From contig CAZGYE010000060.1 in the NCBI GenBank assembly GCA_964530165.1, positions 1 through 22,473 of the forward strand: a DNA stretch of 22,473 bases. Reading direction: 5' to 3'. Every line of letters starts with the position of its first letter. Positions within the stretch are counted from its first letter, which is position 1. Both the position numbers and the translations under genes were made by a program. Of the stretch, positions 7,563 to 16,600 are shown piece by piece. The notes under the pieces are model-generated. The model ran no database searches and was not told the origin of the DNA. It worked only from the letters and a program-made list of their open reading frames with translations. The stretch comes from CAZGYE01 sp964530165 (GTDB taxonomy: Bacteria; Planctomycetota; Planctomycetia; Planctomycetales; Planctomycetaceae).

Positions 7563-8060
7563 CTATCCTTCGAAGAACGGATGTTTGGCTTCGCTCTTCT
7601 TCGCGATCATTTCCTCGGCGCTCGGTTCGTCCTTCATGGCCCGTGCAATCGAGAGCTTCGTCGCTTCGTAGTTGTACCCGAAGATCTTTTTGTCGTCTTC
7701 AGCTTCCCAATGAATGAACACGCCACACACGCAGACCAGACTCTCGGCTTGGTCTTTGGGGATCACGCCTTCCTCGACGCTGTCGGCCACCGCTTTGGCG
7801 ACGGCGTACTGGGCCGGTCCGAACATCTGCACCGCCTGCTTGGCGCCTTTGATAGTCACCTTCGTAACGATGACCGTCGACGGCTTCACCGCCAGGTTCG
7901 GTGTGAGCACGGCGAGCAAGTTGCTGTGACCGGTGCTTTGATTGGCCAGCGCATTGGCGAACGCGACGCCCACCGGTCCGTTCTTGTCGCCGATGAGCAG
8001 ATCGATGTGGGCGACTTCATTCCCTTCGCCGGCCAGTGCTTCGCCGATGTGTAACGACAT
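7563..8060 (-). CDS. fae: Formaldehyde-activating enzyme
   Basis: A 165-residue protein close to the usual Fae length. Fae catalyses condensation of formaldehyde with H4MPT to methylene-H4MPT in the cytoplasm, protecting the cell and feeding C1 oxidation. Family hallmarks are the N-terminal EALAGEGNEVAHIDLLIG block with His18 in the position of the catalytic histidine, GPVGVAFANALANQ, GHSNLLAVLTPNLAVKP, and the GPAQYAVAKAVADSV block. The C-terminal HPFFEG is also typical. A GGGAG site about 9 bases before the ATG fits. It lies first in a two-gene minus-strand unit with mtd. Several Fae paralogues exist in some genomes, but the complete conserved core supports true Fae. Confidence 0.93.
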   Translation of the reverse strand: MSLHIGEALAGEGNEVAHIDLLIGDKNGPVGVAFANALANQSTGHSNLLAVLTPNLAVKPSTVIVTKVTIKGAKQAVQMFGPAQYAVAKAVADSVEEGVIPKDQAESLVCVCGVFIHWEAEDDKKIFGYNYEATKLSIARAMKDEPSAEEMIAKKSEAKHPFFEG

Positions 8061-8279
8061 GGCTTTCTACTCCCTGCTGCAGACTGCTTAAAGACATCTC
8101 TCGAACGAGCCAGACAATGGGGACTCGCCCATCGGATCGCAAGCACAGGCTTGCGATACAAACACATTCACAACGGCATGTCATAACACGTCACCGGGTG
8201 GATTTCCAGCACGGACCGGCGTTTTGCAGCATTCTGCACATCCAGCGACACACACGACTCGAAGACGCGCGCGGCGTTC
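8061..8279. other. Intergenic region upstream of fae with a 9-bp-stem hairpin
   Basis: No gene is seen. A perfect hairpin ATCGCAAGC-ACAG-GCTTGCGAT lies at 8136-8157, about 75 bases before the fae start. It lacks a T run on either strand, so I do not call it a terminator. The bases next to fae (minus strand GCAGCAGGGAGTAG) provide its ribosome site and resemble the edge of the fae-mtd spacer. No strong promoter was found for fae; it could be served from here or by read-through from the upstream genes. Confidence 0.5.
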
Positions 8280-9311
8280 TCAGCGCTGGTAGATCGGCAG
8301 ATAGCGGTACTCCACCGCCAAGGCCAGCACGGCCATGCTGGTTGCGTAGACTTTGCCGGCACTTCGCTCGCCACCGTGAATCGGCGACCAACTGCCGTCG
8401 TCGGCCGATTGAGTGCTCAGCAGCACATCGGTCAGATGCCTCTTGGTTTCCTCCCAGTACTTCCCGCCCATCTTGAACATGCCGACCGTGCAGTAATAGA
8501 CGCCGTAAAAGAAGTATGGGTCTCGACTCTCAAGCGGACGGGTCAACAGAGAGTCGGCCCCGCTGAGCGCCTCTTCGGTGTGATGCTTGCCGCACACCTC
8601 CAGGGCGAGGATGCCGGTGCCGGTGCGCGTAGCCGATGGTCCGCCGCCCGGCTGATAGGCGAACCCGCGGTTGCGGCTGACGCAGCAGCTTTTCACGTAT
8701 GCGACGGCCCGGTCGATGTTGTCGGCAGGCACGTCGCATCCGACATTTTTCGCCGCCCGCAGGGCCAGCAATTGCCAGCCGGTGACGCTCAGATCGCTGT
8801 CTCGGCTGGTGGGGCTGTACCGCCAGCCGCCGGCATGCCGCTCCGGTTTCGGGACGTTCTGCGCTTTGAGGATCAGCTCGACAGCCGTCGAGAGCGCCTC
8901 TCGGCACGGTTTCGCCTGCGACTCATCGACCATGCCGACGACTTCGGCCAGCATCAGCGTGCTGATGCCGTGACTGTACATCGGGCCGTGGCTCTTGGCG
9001 TGCACGATCATTCCGTTCGGTTGTTGATGGCCGATGACCCAGCGGATCGCGCGGTCCAGCCGCTCGCCGTAAGGACCTTCCCCCGGCACGTGACCGGCCG
9101 CCATGAACGCCATCACCGCCAGCGACGTGGCGGCCGTCGATTCCCCGTACGAGCTGATCTGCCAAGCCCCTGACGCCTGCTGTTCGCGCGCCAGAAACCG
9201 AAGCGCCTCGGCAACGGCCCGGTCGACCTTTTTTTGCTCCGGCGTCGGTGGAGCGGCCGCGAGCGACGCGCCCAAAACAAAAGGAAAAAGGAAAAAGGAA
9301 AACGTCCTCAC
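8280..9311 (-). CDS. Secreted prenyltransferase/squalene-cyclase-repeat protein
   Basis: A 343-residue protein starting at a GTG, with a signal peptide (TFSFFLFPFVLGASLAAA, about 3-20). The rest has alpha/alpha-toroid repeats of the terpene cyclase/prenyltransferase type: QQASGAWQ (45-52), GHQQPNGMI, HAGGWRYSP and DDGSWSP are the Gly-Trp turns, spaced by helix pairs. Such proteins are abundant in planctomycetes; most lack evidence for terpene chemistry, and I see no clear DxDD-type acid motif, so enzymatic activity is doubtful. It starts 4 bases after the large coiled-coil gene, so the two are surely co-transcribed; the ribosome site (AAGGG) and most of the hydrophobic core of the signal peptide are encoded by a heptad repeat arm. 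Likely envelope function, unknown. Confidence 0.75.
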   Translation of the reverse strand: MRTFSFFLFPFVLGASLAAAPPTPEQKKVDRAVAEALRFLAREQQASGAWQISSYGESTAATSLAVMAFMAAGHVPGEGPYGERLDRAIRWVIGHQQPNGMIVHAKSHGPMYSHGISTLMLAEVVGMVDESQAKPCREALSTAVELILKAQNVPKPERHAGGWRYSPTSRDSDLSVTGWQLLALRAAKNVGCDVPADNIDRAVAYVKSCCVSRNRGFAYQPGGGPSATRTGTGILALEVCGKHHTEEALSGADSLLTRPLESRDPYFFYGVYYCTVGMFKMGGKYWEETKRHLTDVLLSTQSADDGSWSPIHGGERSAGKVYATSMAVLALAVEYRYLPIYQR

Positions 9312-9340
9312 TGTTCTACCCTTTTTCCTTTTTCCTTTTG
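9278..9340. repeat. Perfect 21-bp foldback of AAAAGGA heptads at a gene junction
   Basis: Arms 9278-9298 and 9320-9340 are exact reverse complements (units AAAAGGA on one side, TCCTTTT on the other) around a 21-base loop. On the minus strand one arm encodes the C-terminal KRKKEKG of the upstream protein and the other encodes SFFLFPF of the downstream signal peptide. The stop and GTG start of the two genes sit in the loop. Confidence 0.9.
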
Positions 9341-12300
9341 CCTTGTCCCGCGATTTCCTGGAAATAGAGCTTGATCAATTTCGCGTAATCGCTGTTCGGC
9401 TTGCGTCGGGCCGCCTGTAAGATCTCCGTGCGTAGCTTTCCAGGTAGCTGGCCCCATTGGCGGCCGGCAAGCTGTTTCAGCTCCAATTCCAGCCGCTCGA
9501 GATCGACGGCAACCTGCGCGCCGCCTCCCGAGTTTCCGTCGCTATCTTGCGGATCGGCGGCCAACTGCGAGCCGGCCGGCCGGCTGCCCTGGGATCGCTG
9601 TGCCGCGCTGTTCGATTGCCCCGGCTGCATTTGCCGGGCGGCTTGTGCCAGTGCCTGCGCCGCCCGCCTGAGACTCTGTGCCGAGCGGCCCGGCGAAGTC
9701 TGTGGCTGCGTGGCTCCTTGACCCTGTGTCCCGATTTGACCCTGATTTGCCTGCTGCTGTCCGGGTTGCTGCGATTGTCCCGGTTGTTGCCCGTGCTTGG
9801 ATGATTGTTGCCCCGATTGCTGAGAGGCCTCGGCGAGCTGTTGCTGTGCCTCTCGCAGCCGCCTGGCCGCTTCGGTGACTTGAGAACCGACTTCAGGGGG
9901 AATGGGTGACTGCGGGCGATCGTCCGCAGAAGCAGCTTGTGCCGCCTGCCCGGCTGCTCGGCGAAGAGCATCGGCGGCCTGCTGCGCCTGCCGGGCTGCA
10001 TTTGAGGAGTTGTACTGACCGAGTTGCCGGGCCGCCTGCTGCATTGCCTGACGGCCCTGGTCGGTCTCCTGTTGCGCCTTCTGCGCCCGCCTGCCGGAGA
10101 GAGGGAGGTTCAACGGATCGGTCGCCAACTTTTGGGCCGCATCGCCCAACTCGTTGGAGAGCGCGCGGGCTGCCCCGGCCAACTGTTCCTGGCCTGCTCG
10201 CTGCGCGCTCCTGCGCTCGGCAGGCGAGTCTGCGAGTCGGCTCAGTTCGTCGGCGGCCTGCGCCTGCTGTTGTGCAAGTTCTCTTGCCTTTCGCTCGAGC
10301 TGCTGATTCGCACCGGCCGGTTGCCCAGCATCCTGCAACTGGTCGGCCGCTTGCTGCGCCGATTCCGCCGCCCGGCGTGCCGTCCGACCTGCCTGGCCAA
10401 GCTGCCCGCCCAGCGCTTCGCGGGCCGCCTGGACCGCTTCGCGGGTCGTCTCAGCCAACTGTTTGGCAGGAGGCGAATCGGCGCCCGTTTGACGGGCCGT
10501 CTCTAAGGCAAGCTCTGCTGCTGCGCGGGCAAGTTCTTGTTGCCGAGACTGCGCCTGTTGCGCTCTTGACGGAGTCTCAGCAGTTTCGCTTTGATCTACA
10601 GACGATTCGGCCTTCGCCATGACTTCGGCCCGCTTGCCGAGATCGCGCAGCGCCTGTTCCGCCTGCTGAGGGTCCGCCGGGAGTTGCTTGTTCTTATCCA
10701 ATTCGCGGGCAAGCCGTTCCGTCTGTTTCTCGGCCAGTGGTGCGAACTTGTTGGCCGACTCATCGGCCTCCTTGCGCAGCGCGTCGGCCAGCAGGTCTTC
10801 CGGCTCGGCAATCTCGAGCGCCCGTTTGGAGAGCTTAGCCAGCCGGTCCAGTTGATCCCGCCGAGCGGCGTCGACCAGTTCCGGCCGACGTTGGAGCAGA
10901 TCGTTGAGTTGGCGGGCCAGGTCTTGTCGCTGCTCTTCAAGCTGCTGCTGTTGCTGAGCCAACTGCCGCTCGCGCGCTTGCTGTTGTTCAGGTGACAGGC
11001 CGTCAGGATGGTTTTGCCGTTGGTGATCGAGGGCTGCTGCTTGTTCGGCCAGTTGTTCGGCCTGTCTGGCGAGGCGATTCAACTCGAGCAGATCGCGTTC
11101 AATCTCGGCCAATTCGTCGAAACGTTTCTCGATCTCACGTAGTCCCTCCTCCGCGCGCGCGAGGCTCTCGTCGGATCGCCACAGATGTTTGGTCTTCTCC
11201 CGTAGTTGGGCATCGGCGGCCTGTCTGAGATGATCGCTTGACTGGGCAAGCTCTTCACGGGCGATCTGTTGCGTCTGTTCGGTGAGGTTGGTGAACAGAG
11301 GATGCTCGGCGAAGCGGTCGGCCAACTGCTCCACGCGCCCGGCTATGTCGCGCTGTTCTCGTGACAACGGCGGGATCTCCTCGTTGCGCGCGAATTCTGC
11401 TCGCTTCCTCAGATTGCTGCGGGCTTCATTGTGGAGGCCGGCTACCTGGTTGCGGTTCTTCTTCACGTCGTCCTGAATACGAGCGAGCATTCGCTTCAGG
11501 TCCTGCTGCCGCCGGGCGACGTCGTCGCTGCCGAGCGGCTTTGCATCCCGCTTGACCACGAGCACCCGCGGTTCCGACCACACTTCGTTCGGTCCGGGAA
11601 CCGGACGCTCATCGGCCGCTCGCACCCGATAGGTGACGACCGTGCCTTCCGAGAAGTCCAGCGCGGCCAAATCCAGTTGGAAGACGTGCGAGACCGATCG
11701 GCTGCCGAGCGTGGCCCGTTCGACGGTCAACTTGCCGTTCTTCTGTTCGGCTTGTGAGATTTCGTAGTGCAGCTCCAGTTCGCCGACGCCGACGTCGTCG
11801 GTGGCAGTGACACGCACGGGAACGACGTCGCTGGGACGCACTCCCTGTGGACCGTTGCTGTCGGCGAGGGTCAACTGCGGGGCTTCGTCGGGCGTGACGA
11901 CGAGGATGCGGCTCGGTTCTGCGAAATTGTGCAGTCCGAACTCGTCAGTCAGAGTCATCCCGAACGGACCGCTGCGGATCGCGGCGAGCTCCAGCGTGCC
12001 TGCGCGACCGTCTCGGGCCAGCGTGAAGCGGCCTGGGGACTCCACCTGATCGGTCTGGGGCTGTTCGCTGATCGGCTCACGGTCGTCTCGTTCGTTCGTC
12101 TCTTGCGGATCCGCCCGAAGCGAATCGGGCTGAAGCCAGCCGAGCGCCGCGTCCGTGATCGGTTTGTTGAAGCGCATACGAAAAGTGAGGCGGCTACGCT
12201 CGAACACCTCGATCCGGCCGACGACGCCGTCGTGCGTCTCGGCAGGCAGGCCGGTGTATGCGGGTGGTTCGACCTCAAGCGTCAAGCCGGCGATGGCGGG

Positions 12301-13176
12301 CGGCTCGACAACGTCGATGTGGTAGTCTCGTGATCGAGGGCGGCCGGCCGAGACGTGGTAATCGAAACCATGAAAAACGTGCGGGATGTTGGTGACGAAG
12401 GTGTCCGTCTGGCGGTCGAGCTGCATGCGGCGAGAATCGGTTTGACCGGCTGCGTCGGTCCAGTTCAGCCAGACGGTATCGGGAAGTTCTTTGGAGTCGT
12501 CTCGGAAGCGAGGTTTGGCGTTGATGAGGACGTCGGTTCCGCGGGCGACGACGCGGTCACCGTTCTCAACCTCGAAGAACAGATTGCCCGCGCTGTCGAA
12601 GTTCTTCCACGGCTGGAAGAACCGCGCTAACAGCAGGCCGTATCCCGACGGAGAGAACAGCAAAGGGGCCAGCAGCATCAACAGCGCGCCGGCGCCCAAG
12701 ACTGCAGACCGGACGGAGCGGGTCCTGGAGAGTGAATCGGAGAAGTTCAATCCGGCCACCGAGTCAATTGTTTCCTCGGCGAGTCGTCCGCGCATGTAGC
12801 GAGAACCTTTGTGTGCATCGGGAATACTCGAATCGTGTAGCTCGACCGTTGAGCTGAGCCGTTCGTTCAATTCCGGATGCGTTCGCTCGACGATGGCGGC
12901 TAATTCCGCGGCACTCGGAAGTCGCAAACAGGGCCGCAACAGTCGCCAGCCTGTCACCACACCAGCGAGACCGACCGCCGCCAGAATGCCGATGCGCACG
13001 CCGACGCTCAGTTCCCACTGCAGATCGACGAGCAGACCGACGGCGATTCCGATGATCACGACCACAACAAGCAGCCCGGTTCCGCGCAGCAACGCCAGTC
13101 CGCGGACATGGCCGTCCAGCCGGGCCAATTTGAGAGAGAGGTCGCCCGGCAGGAAAGCATCGTCTCGACCAGACAT
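9316..13176 (-). CDS. Very large membrane-anchored coiled-coil protein (DUF4175-like)
   Basis: A 1286-residue protein with hydrophobic segments at about 33-50, 60-80 and 156-174, then about 300 residues of beta-rich Ig-like sequence (for example PPAYTGLPAE, VTATDDVGVGELELHYEI), then about 500 residues of E/Q/A/R-rich coiled coil, then a Q/G/S-rich low-complexity stretch (QQPGQSQQPGQQQ) and a short ordered end (QWGQLPGKLRTEILQ). The organisation resembles DUF4175-type proteins often seen near envelope ATPase and BatA-like genes in planctomycetes; function is unknown, possibly an envelope scaffold. The frame is open to 13392, but the start at 13176 has AGGAG 8 bases upstream and lies downstream of a strong promoter whose -10 is at 13232-13237, which excludes the longer start. 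The C-terminal KRKKEKG comes from a repeat arm. Confidence 0.75.
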   Translation of the reverse strand: MSGRDDAFLPGDLSLKLARLDGHVRGLALLRGTGLLVVVVIIGIAVGLLVDLQWELSVGVRIGILAAVGLAGVVTGWRLLRPCLRLPSAAELAAIVERTHPELNERLSSTVELHDSSIPDAHKGSRYMRGRLAEETIDSVAGLNFSDSLSRTRSVRSAVLGAGALLMLLAPLLFSPSGYGLLLARFFQPWKNFDSAGNLFFEVENGDRVVARGTDVLINAKPRFRDDSKELPDTVWLNWTDAAGQTDSRRMQLDRQTDTFVTNIPHVFHGFDYHVSAGRPRSRDYHIDVVEPPAIAGLTLEVEPPAYTGLPAETHDGVVGRIEVFERSRLTFRMRFNKPITDAALGWLQPDSLRADPQETNERDDREPISEQPQTDQVESPGRFTLARDGRAGTLELAAIRSGPFGMTLTDEFGLHNFAEPSRILVVTPDEAPQLTLADSNGPQGVRPSDVVPVRVTATDDVGVGELELHYEISQAEQKNGKLTVERATLGSRSVSHVFQLDLAALDFSEGTVVTYRVRAADERPVPGPNEVWSEPRVLVVKRDAKPLGSDDVARRQQDLKRMLARIQDDVKKNRNQVAGLHNEARSNLRKRAEFARNEEIPPLSREQRDIAGRVEQLADRFAEHPLFTNLTEQTQQIAREELAQSSDHLRQAADAQLREKTKHLWRSDESLARAEEGLREIEKRFDELAEIERDLLELNRLARQAEQLAEQAAALDHQRQNHPDGLSPEQQQARERQLAQQQQQLEEQRQDLARQLNDLLQRRPELVDAARRDQLDRLAKLSKRALEIAEPEDLLADALRKEADESANKFAPLAEKQTERLARELDKNKQLPADPQQAEQALRDLGKRAEVMAKAESSVDQSETAETPSRAQQAQSRQQELARAAAELALETARQTGADSPPAKQLAETTREAVQAAREALGGQLGQAGRTARRAAESAQQAADQLQDAGQPAGANQQLERKARELAQQQAQAADELSRLADSPAERRSAQRAGQEQLAGAARALSNELGDAAQKLATDPLNLPLSGRRAQKAQQETDQGRQAMQQAARQLGQYNSSNAARQAQQAADALRRAAGQAAQAASADDRPQSPIPPEVGSQVTEAARRLREAQQQLAEASQQSGQQSSKHGQQPGQSQQPGQQQANQGQIGTQGQGATQPQTSPGRSAQSLRRAAQALAQAARQMQPGQSNSAAQRSQGSRPAGSQLAADPQDSDGNSGGGAQVAVDLERLELELKQLAGRQWGQLPGKLRTEILQAARRKPNSDYAKLIKLYFQEIAGQGKRKKEKG

Positions 13177-13231
13177 GCGTGGTTCTCCTGGGCGTCGTGA
13201 CAATTGAGTGAAGGGCTTCGGCGTAAAGGTC

Positions 13232-13260
13232 ATTGTACAGCGATACTTGCGTTCGGCCAA
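13232..13260 (-). promoter_or_regulatory. Sigma70-like promoter for the coiled-coil/prenyltransferase-repeat operon
   Basis: On the minus strand TTGGCC (13260-13255), 17-base gap, TACAAT (13237-13232). The -10 matches 5/6 and the -35 4/6 of the consensus. The start codon at 13176 lies about 50 bases from the predicted transcription start. Confidence 0.6.
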
Positions 13261-13382
13261 TGAAAAATGGGGCGGATCGGGAAGCTCAGCGCGTCGACGA
13301 TCAGTACCAGTTGCTCTCGCCGGGACCAACGAATCCGTTTTCGTTCCTGCGTCTGTGTAAGAGCCGCCCCGCTTGCGGAGCG

Positions 13383-13498
13383 CGGCGGGCAAGCCCGCCG
13401 GCTAACCCGGATTATTGATAGAAACCCAAACCGACGACTTGTCGACGCTGGGCGTGCCGGGAAACCAGCGAATTGCGACAACAAGTTGTCGGCTTGGG
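13383..13498. repeat. Two inverted repeats in the divergent intergenic region
   Basis: The first is a tight hairpin CGGCGGGC-AA-GCCCGCCG at 13383-13400. The second has arms 13425-13442 and 13481-13498 that pair at 16 of 18 positions (CCCAAACCGACGACTTGT with its near complement) around a 38-base loop. Neither has a T run, and both lie upstream of the promoters of the two divergent genes, so a regulatory or repeat-element origin is more likely than termination. Confidence 0.6.
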
Positions 13499-13526
13499 CA
13501 CCGTCGTTCGCGGGTTGCGCGCTGAA

Positions 13527-13554
13527 TTGAGAACCTGCGCGAAGATGGTAGAAT
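13527..13554 (+). promoter_or_regulatory. Sigma70-like promoter for dnaE
   Basis: TTGAGA (13527-13532), 16-base gap, TAGAAT (13549-13554), about 100 bases before the dnaE start. The -10 matches 5/6 and the -35 4-5/6 of the consensus. The leader of about 90 bases shows no obvious structure. Confidence 0.6.
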
Positions 13555-13652
13555 GAACGCAAGCAACCGGCGCGACATCGTCAGTCCGAACCGGTGCTGC
13601 CCCGTGACATTTTTTCTCTGACGGAACGACTTTTCAGCGCTAAGGATCAGCC

Positions 13653-16600
13653 ATGACCCACACCTCTCCTTTTGTTCATCTGCATTGCCACACGCATTAC
13701 AGCCTGCTGGACGGAGCCAATCGCATTGGGGATCTGGTCGCCAAGACGAAGGCGAACGGCATGAACGCCCTGGCAATCACCGATCACGGCAATTTGTACG
13801 GGGCGCTCGAGTTCTACACGGCCTGCAAAGAGCAGCACATCAATCCCATTCTGGGTTATGAAGCTTACGTCGCGCCGGCGCAGCGAACTGCTCGCAACGC
13901 GACACGCATGAAAGAGGCCAGCTATCATCTGACGCTCTTGGCCATGAATCGGCAGGGGTTTGAGAACCTCGTCAAACTGGCGTCGATCGCGTATCTGGAA
14001 GGGTTCTATTACAAGCCCCGCATCGACAAGGACGTGCTCGAGCAGTACAGCGACGGGCTGATCTGTCTATCCGGCTGCCCGTCGGGCGAACTATCGCGGC
14101 TCATTCAGGGCGAGCGGCTCGACGATGCCAAGGAAATAATCGCCTGGTACGTCAAGGTGTTTGGCGACCGCTACTACCTGGAGATCCAGAATGCCGGGAT
14201 CGAAGTCCAGAAGATTTGCACAGAGGGAACAACTGATCTCGCGCAGCAGATGGGCTTGCCGTTGGTCGCTACCAACGACGCCCACTACCTCGACCAAGAG
14301 GATGCTGCCGCCCACGACGTCTTGCTCTGCGTGAATACCCGCTCGGTCCGCAGCGACGACAAACGGATGAAGATGGAGGGAGATCAGTTCTTCGTGCGGA
14401 CGCCGGAAGAGATGTACGCCGCGTTTCCCGACCACCCCGATGCCGTGTACCGTACACAGGAGATTGCCGACCGCGTCGACATCGACCTCAACCTCAACAC
14501 GCGGCATTTTCCCGTATTCGCGCCGCCGGACGCAAAGAGCGACGTAGACTACCTGCGCGAGCTTTGCGAGGAAGGCCTGACGTCGCGGTATGGCCAGAGC
14601 GTGACCGACGAGCATCACCAACGGCTCAACTACGAACTGAGCGTCATCGAACGGATGGGCTATTCCAGCTACTTCCTGATCGTCTGGGATCTGGTCCACT
14701 TTGCCGTGGAGAATAAGATTCCGTGTCAAGCGCGCGGTTCGGCGTGCGGGGCGCTGGTGGCGTATTTGCTCGGTCTGAGCAGCGTGTGCCCGCTGAAATT
14801 CGACCTGCTGTTCGAGCGGTTCCTTGATCCCAGCCGGGCCGAGCCGCCCGATATCGACATCGACTTTTGCCGCGACGGCCGCGGGCGGGTCATCGACTAC
14901 ACCAAGCAGAAGTACGGGGAAGGCAACGTCGCGCAGATCGGGACATTCGGCACGCTGAAAGCCAAAGCCGCCATCCGCGACGTCAGTCGGGCGCTGTCGG
15001 TGCCGCTGCCGCGCGTCGACGAGATCTGCAAGATGGTTCCTGACACACTGAACATCACGCTTGCCGAGGCGCTCAAAGAGAGCCCCGAACTAAAGGAAGC
15101 CTACGACCAGGATCCGCGAATTCAGGAAATGATCGACGTGGCGATGCGGCTGGAGGGTCTCGCCCGCAGCGCCGGCACGCATGCCGCCGGAGTTGTCGTC
15201 GCTGACAGGCCGCTGAACAATTACGTTCCCCTGCAAACGATTACCGGCAAAGACGACGTCGTCACCCAATGGGACGGCCCGACCGTCGAAAAGGCCGGCC
15301 TGCTGAAGATGGACTTCCTGGGCTTGAGAAACCTGACGATCCTCGACAAGGCGGTCCAGAACGTGAAGAAGCACCACGACGTCGAGATCGACCCGACCAC
15401 GCTGCCGCTCGACGACGCGGAGACCTTCGCCCTGTTGCAGCGCGGCGAGACGAAGGGCATCTTTCAACTGGAAAGTGGCGGGATGCGCGACCTGCTCACG
15501 AAGATGAAGCCCGACAGCTTTCTGGACATCATCGCCACTTCGGCTCTCTACCGTCCCGGCCCACTGGAAGGCGGTATGGTGATGACCTACGTCGACGTCA
15601 AACACGGCCGCAAACCGGTGCCGAAGGTGCACCCCATCGTCGACGAGATCCTGGCCGAGACTTACGGGGTGATGGTCTACCAGGAACAGGTGATGCGAAT
15701 TCTGAATCGCCTCGGAGGCATCGAACTCTCCTCGGCGTATCGCTGCATTAAGGCGATCAGCAAGAAGAAAGAAAACATCATTGCCGGCTTCCGCGAAGAG
15801 TACGTTGCCGGCGCGAAACAACAGGGACTCAACGAAAGGCGGGCCATCGAGCTGTTCGAGCTTATCAAGAAGTTTGCTGGTTACGGATTCAACAAGTCGC
15901 ACTCGACGGCTTACGCGGCCATCGCTTACCAGACGGCCTACTTGAAGGCGCATTACCCGCACGAATTCATGGCGGCCCTGTTGTCGTGCGGCATGGAAAG
16001 CTCCGAGAGGATTTCGGAACACGTCGACGATTGCCGGCGGATGGGCATCGAAATCCTGCCACCCGACGTGAACCGCTCCAGCGTGGAATTCGGCGTCGAT
16101 GATGGGCGGCTGACGTTCGGTTTGGCCGCCATCAAAGGGATCGGCGAACAGGCAGTCGCCGCCGTCGTGGCCGAGCGGGAGGAAAATGGACCGTTCAAGG
16201 ACATTTTCGATCTGACAGAACGGGTCGATCCCAAGTTTCTCAACCGCGGCACGCTGGAGATCCTGATCAAGGCGGGCGTGCTGGACAGTTTTGGCCCCAA
16301 TCGCCAGCAGCACGTGATCGCCGCGGAGAGAGCAGTCCAATCGGCCGCGGCGATGCACCGCGACCGGGCACGCGGACAGAAAAGTCTGTTCGGTGACAGA
16401 GACGACCAGCAGGACGAGACGCTTGCCCATTCACTGCCTGACGCGTCCGATTGGACGCACAGCCAAAAGCTGACCGCCGAGAAAGAGGTTTTCGGCTTCT
16501 ACCTGACCTCGCATCCACTTACTCAATACGCGGCTCAGTTGGAGACGCACATTACCCACACCACCAAAGACCTGCCCATGCTCGACGACAACGCCGAGGT

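Noticed and set aside
8136..8157. Hairpin upstream of fae as a terminator
   Set aside because: Stem is good but there is no T run on either strand.
15090..16430. 446-residue open frame on the minus strand opposite dnaE
   Set aside because: Antisense to the conserved polymerase core; no domain seen.
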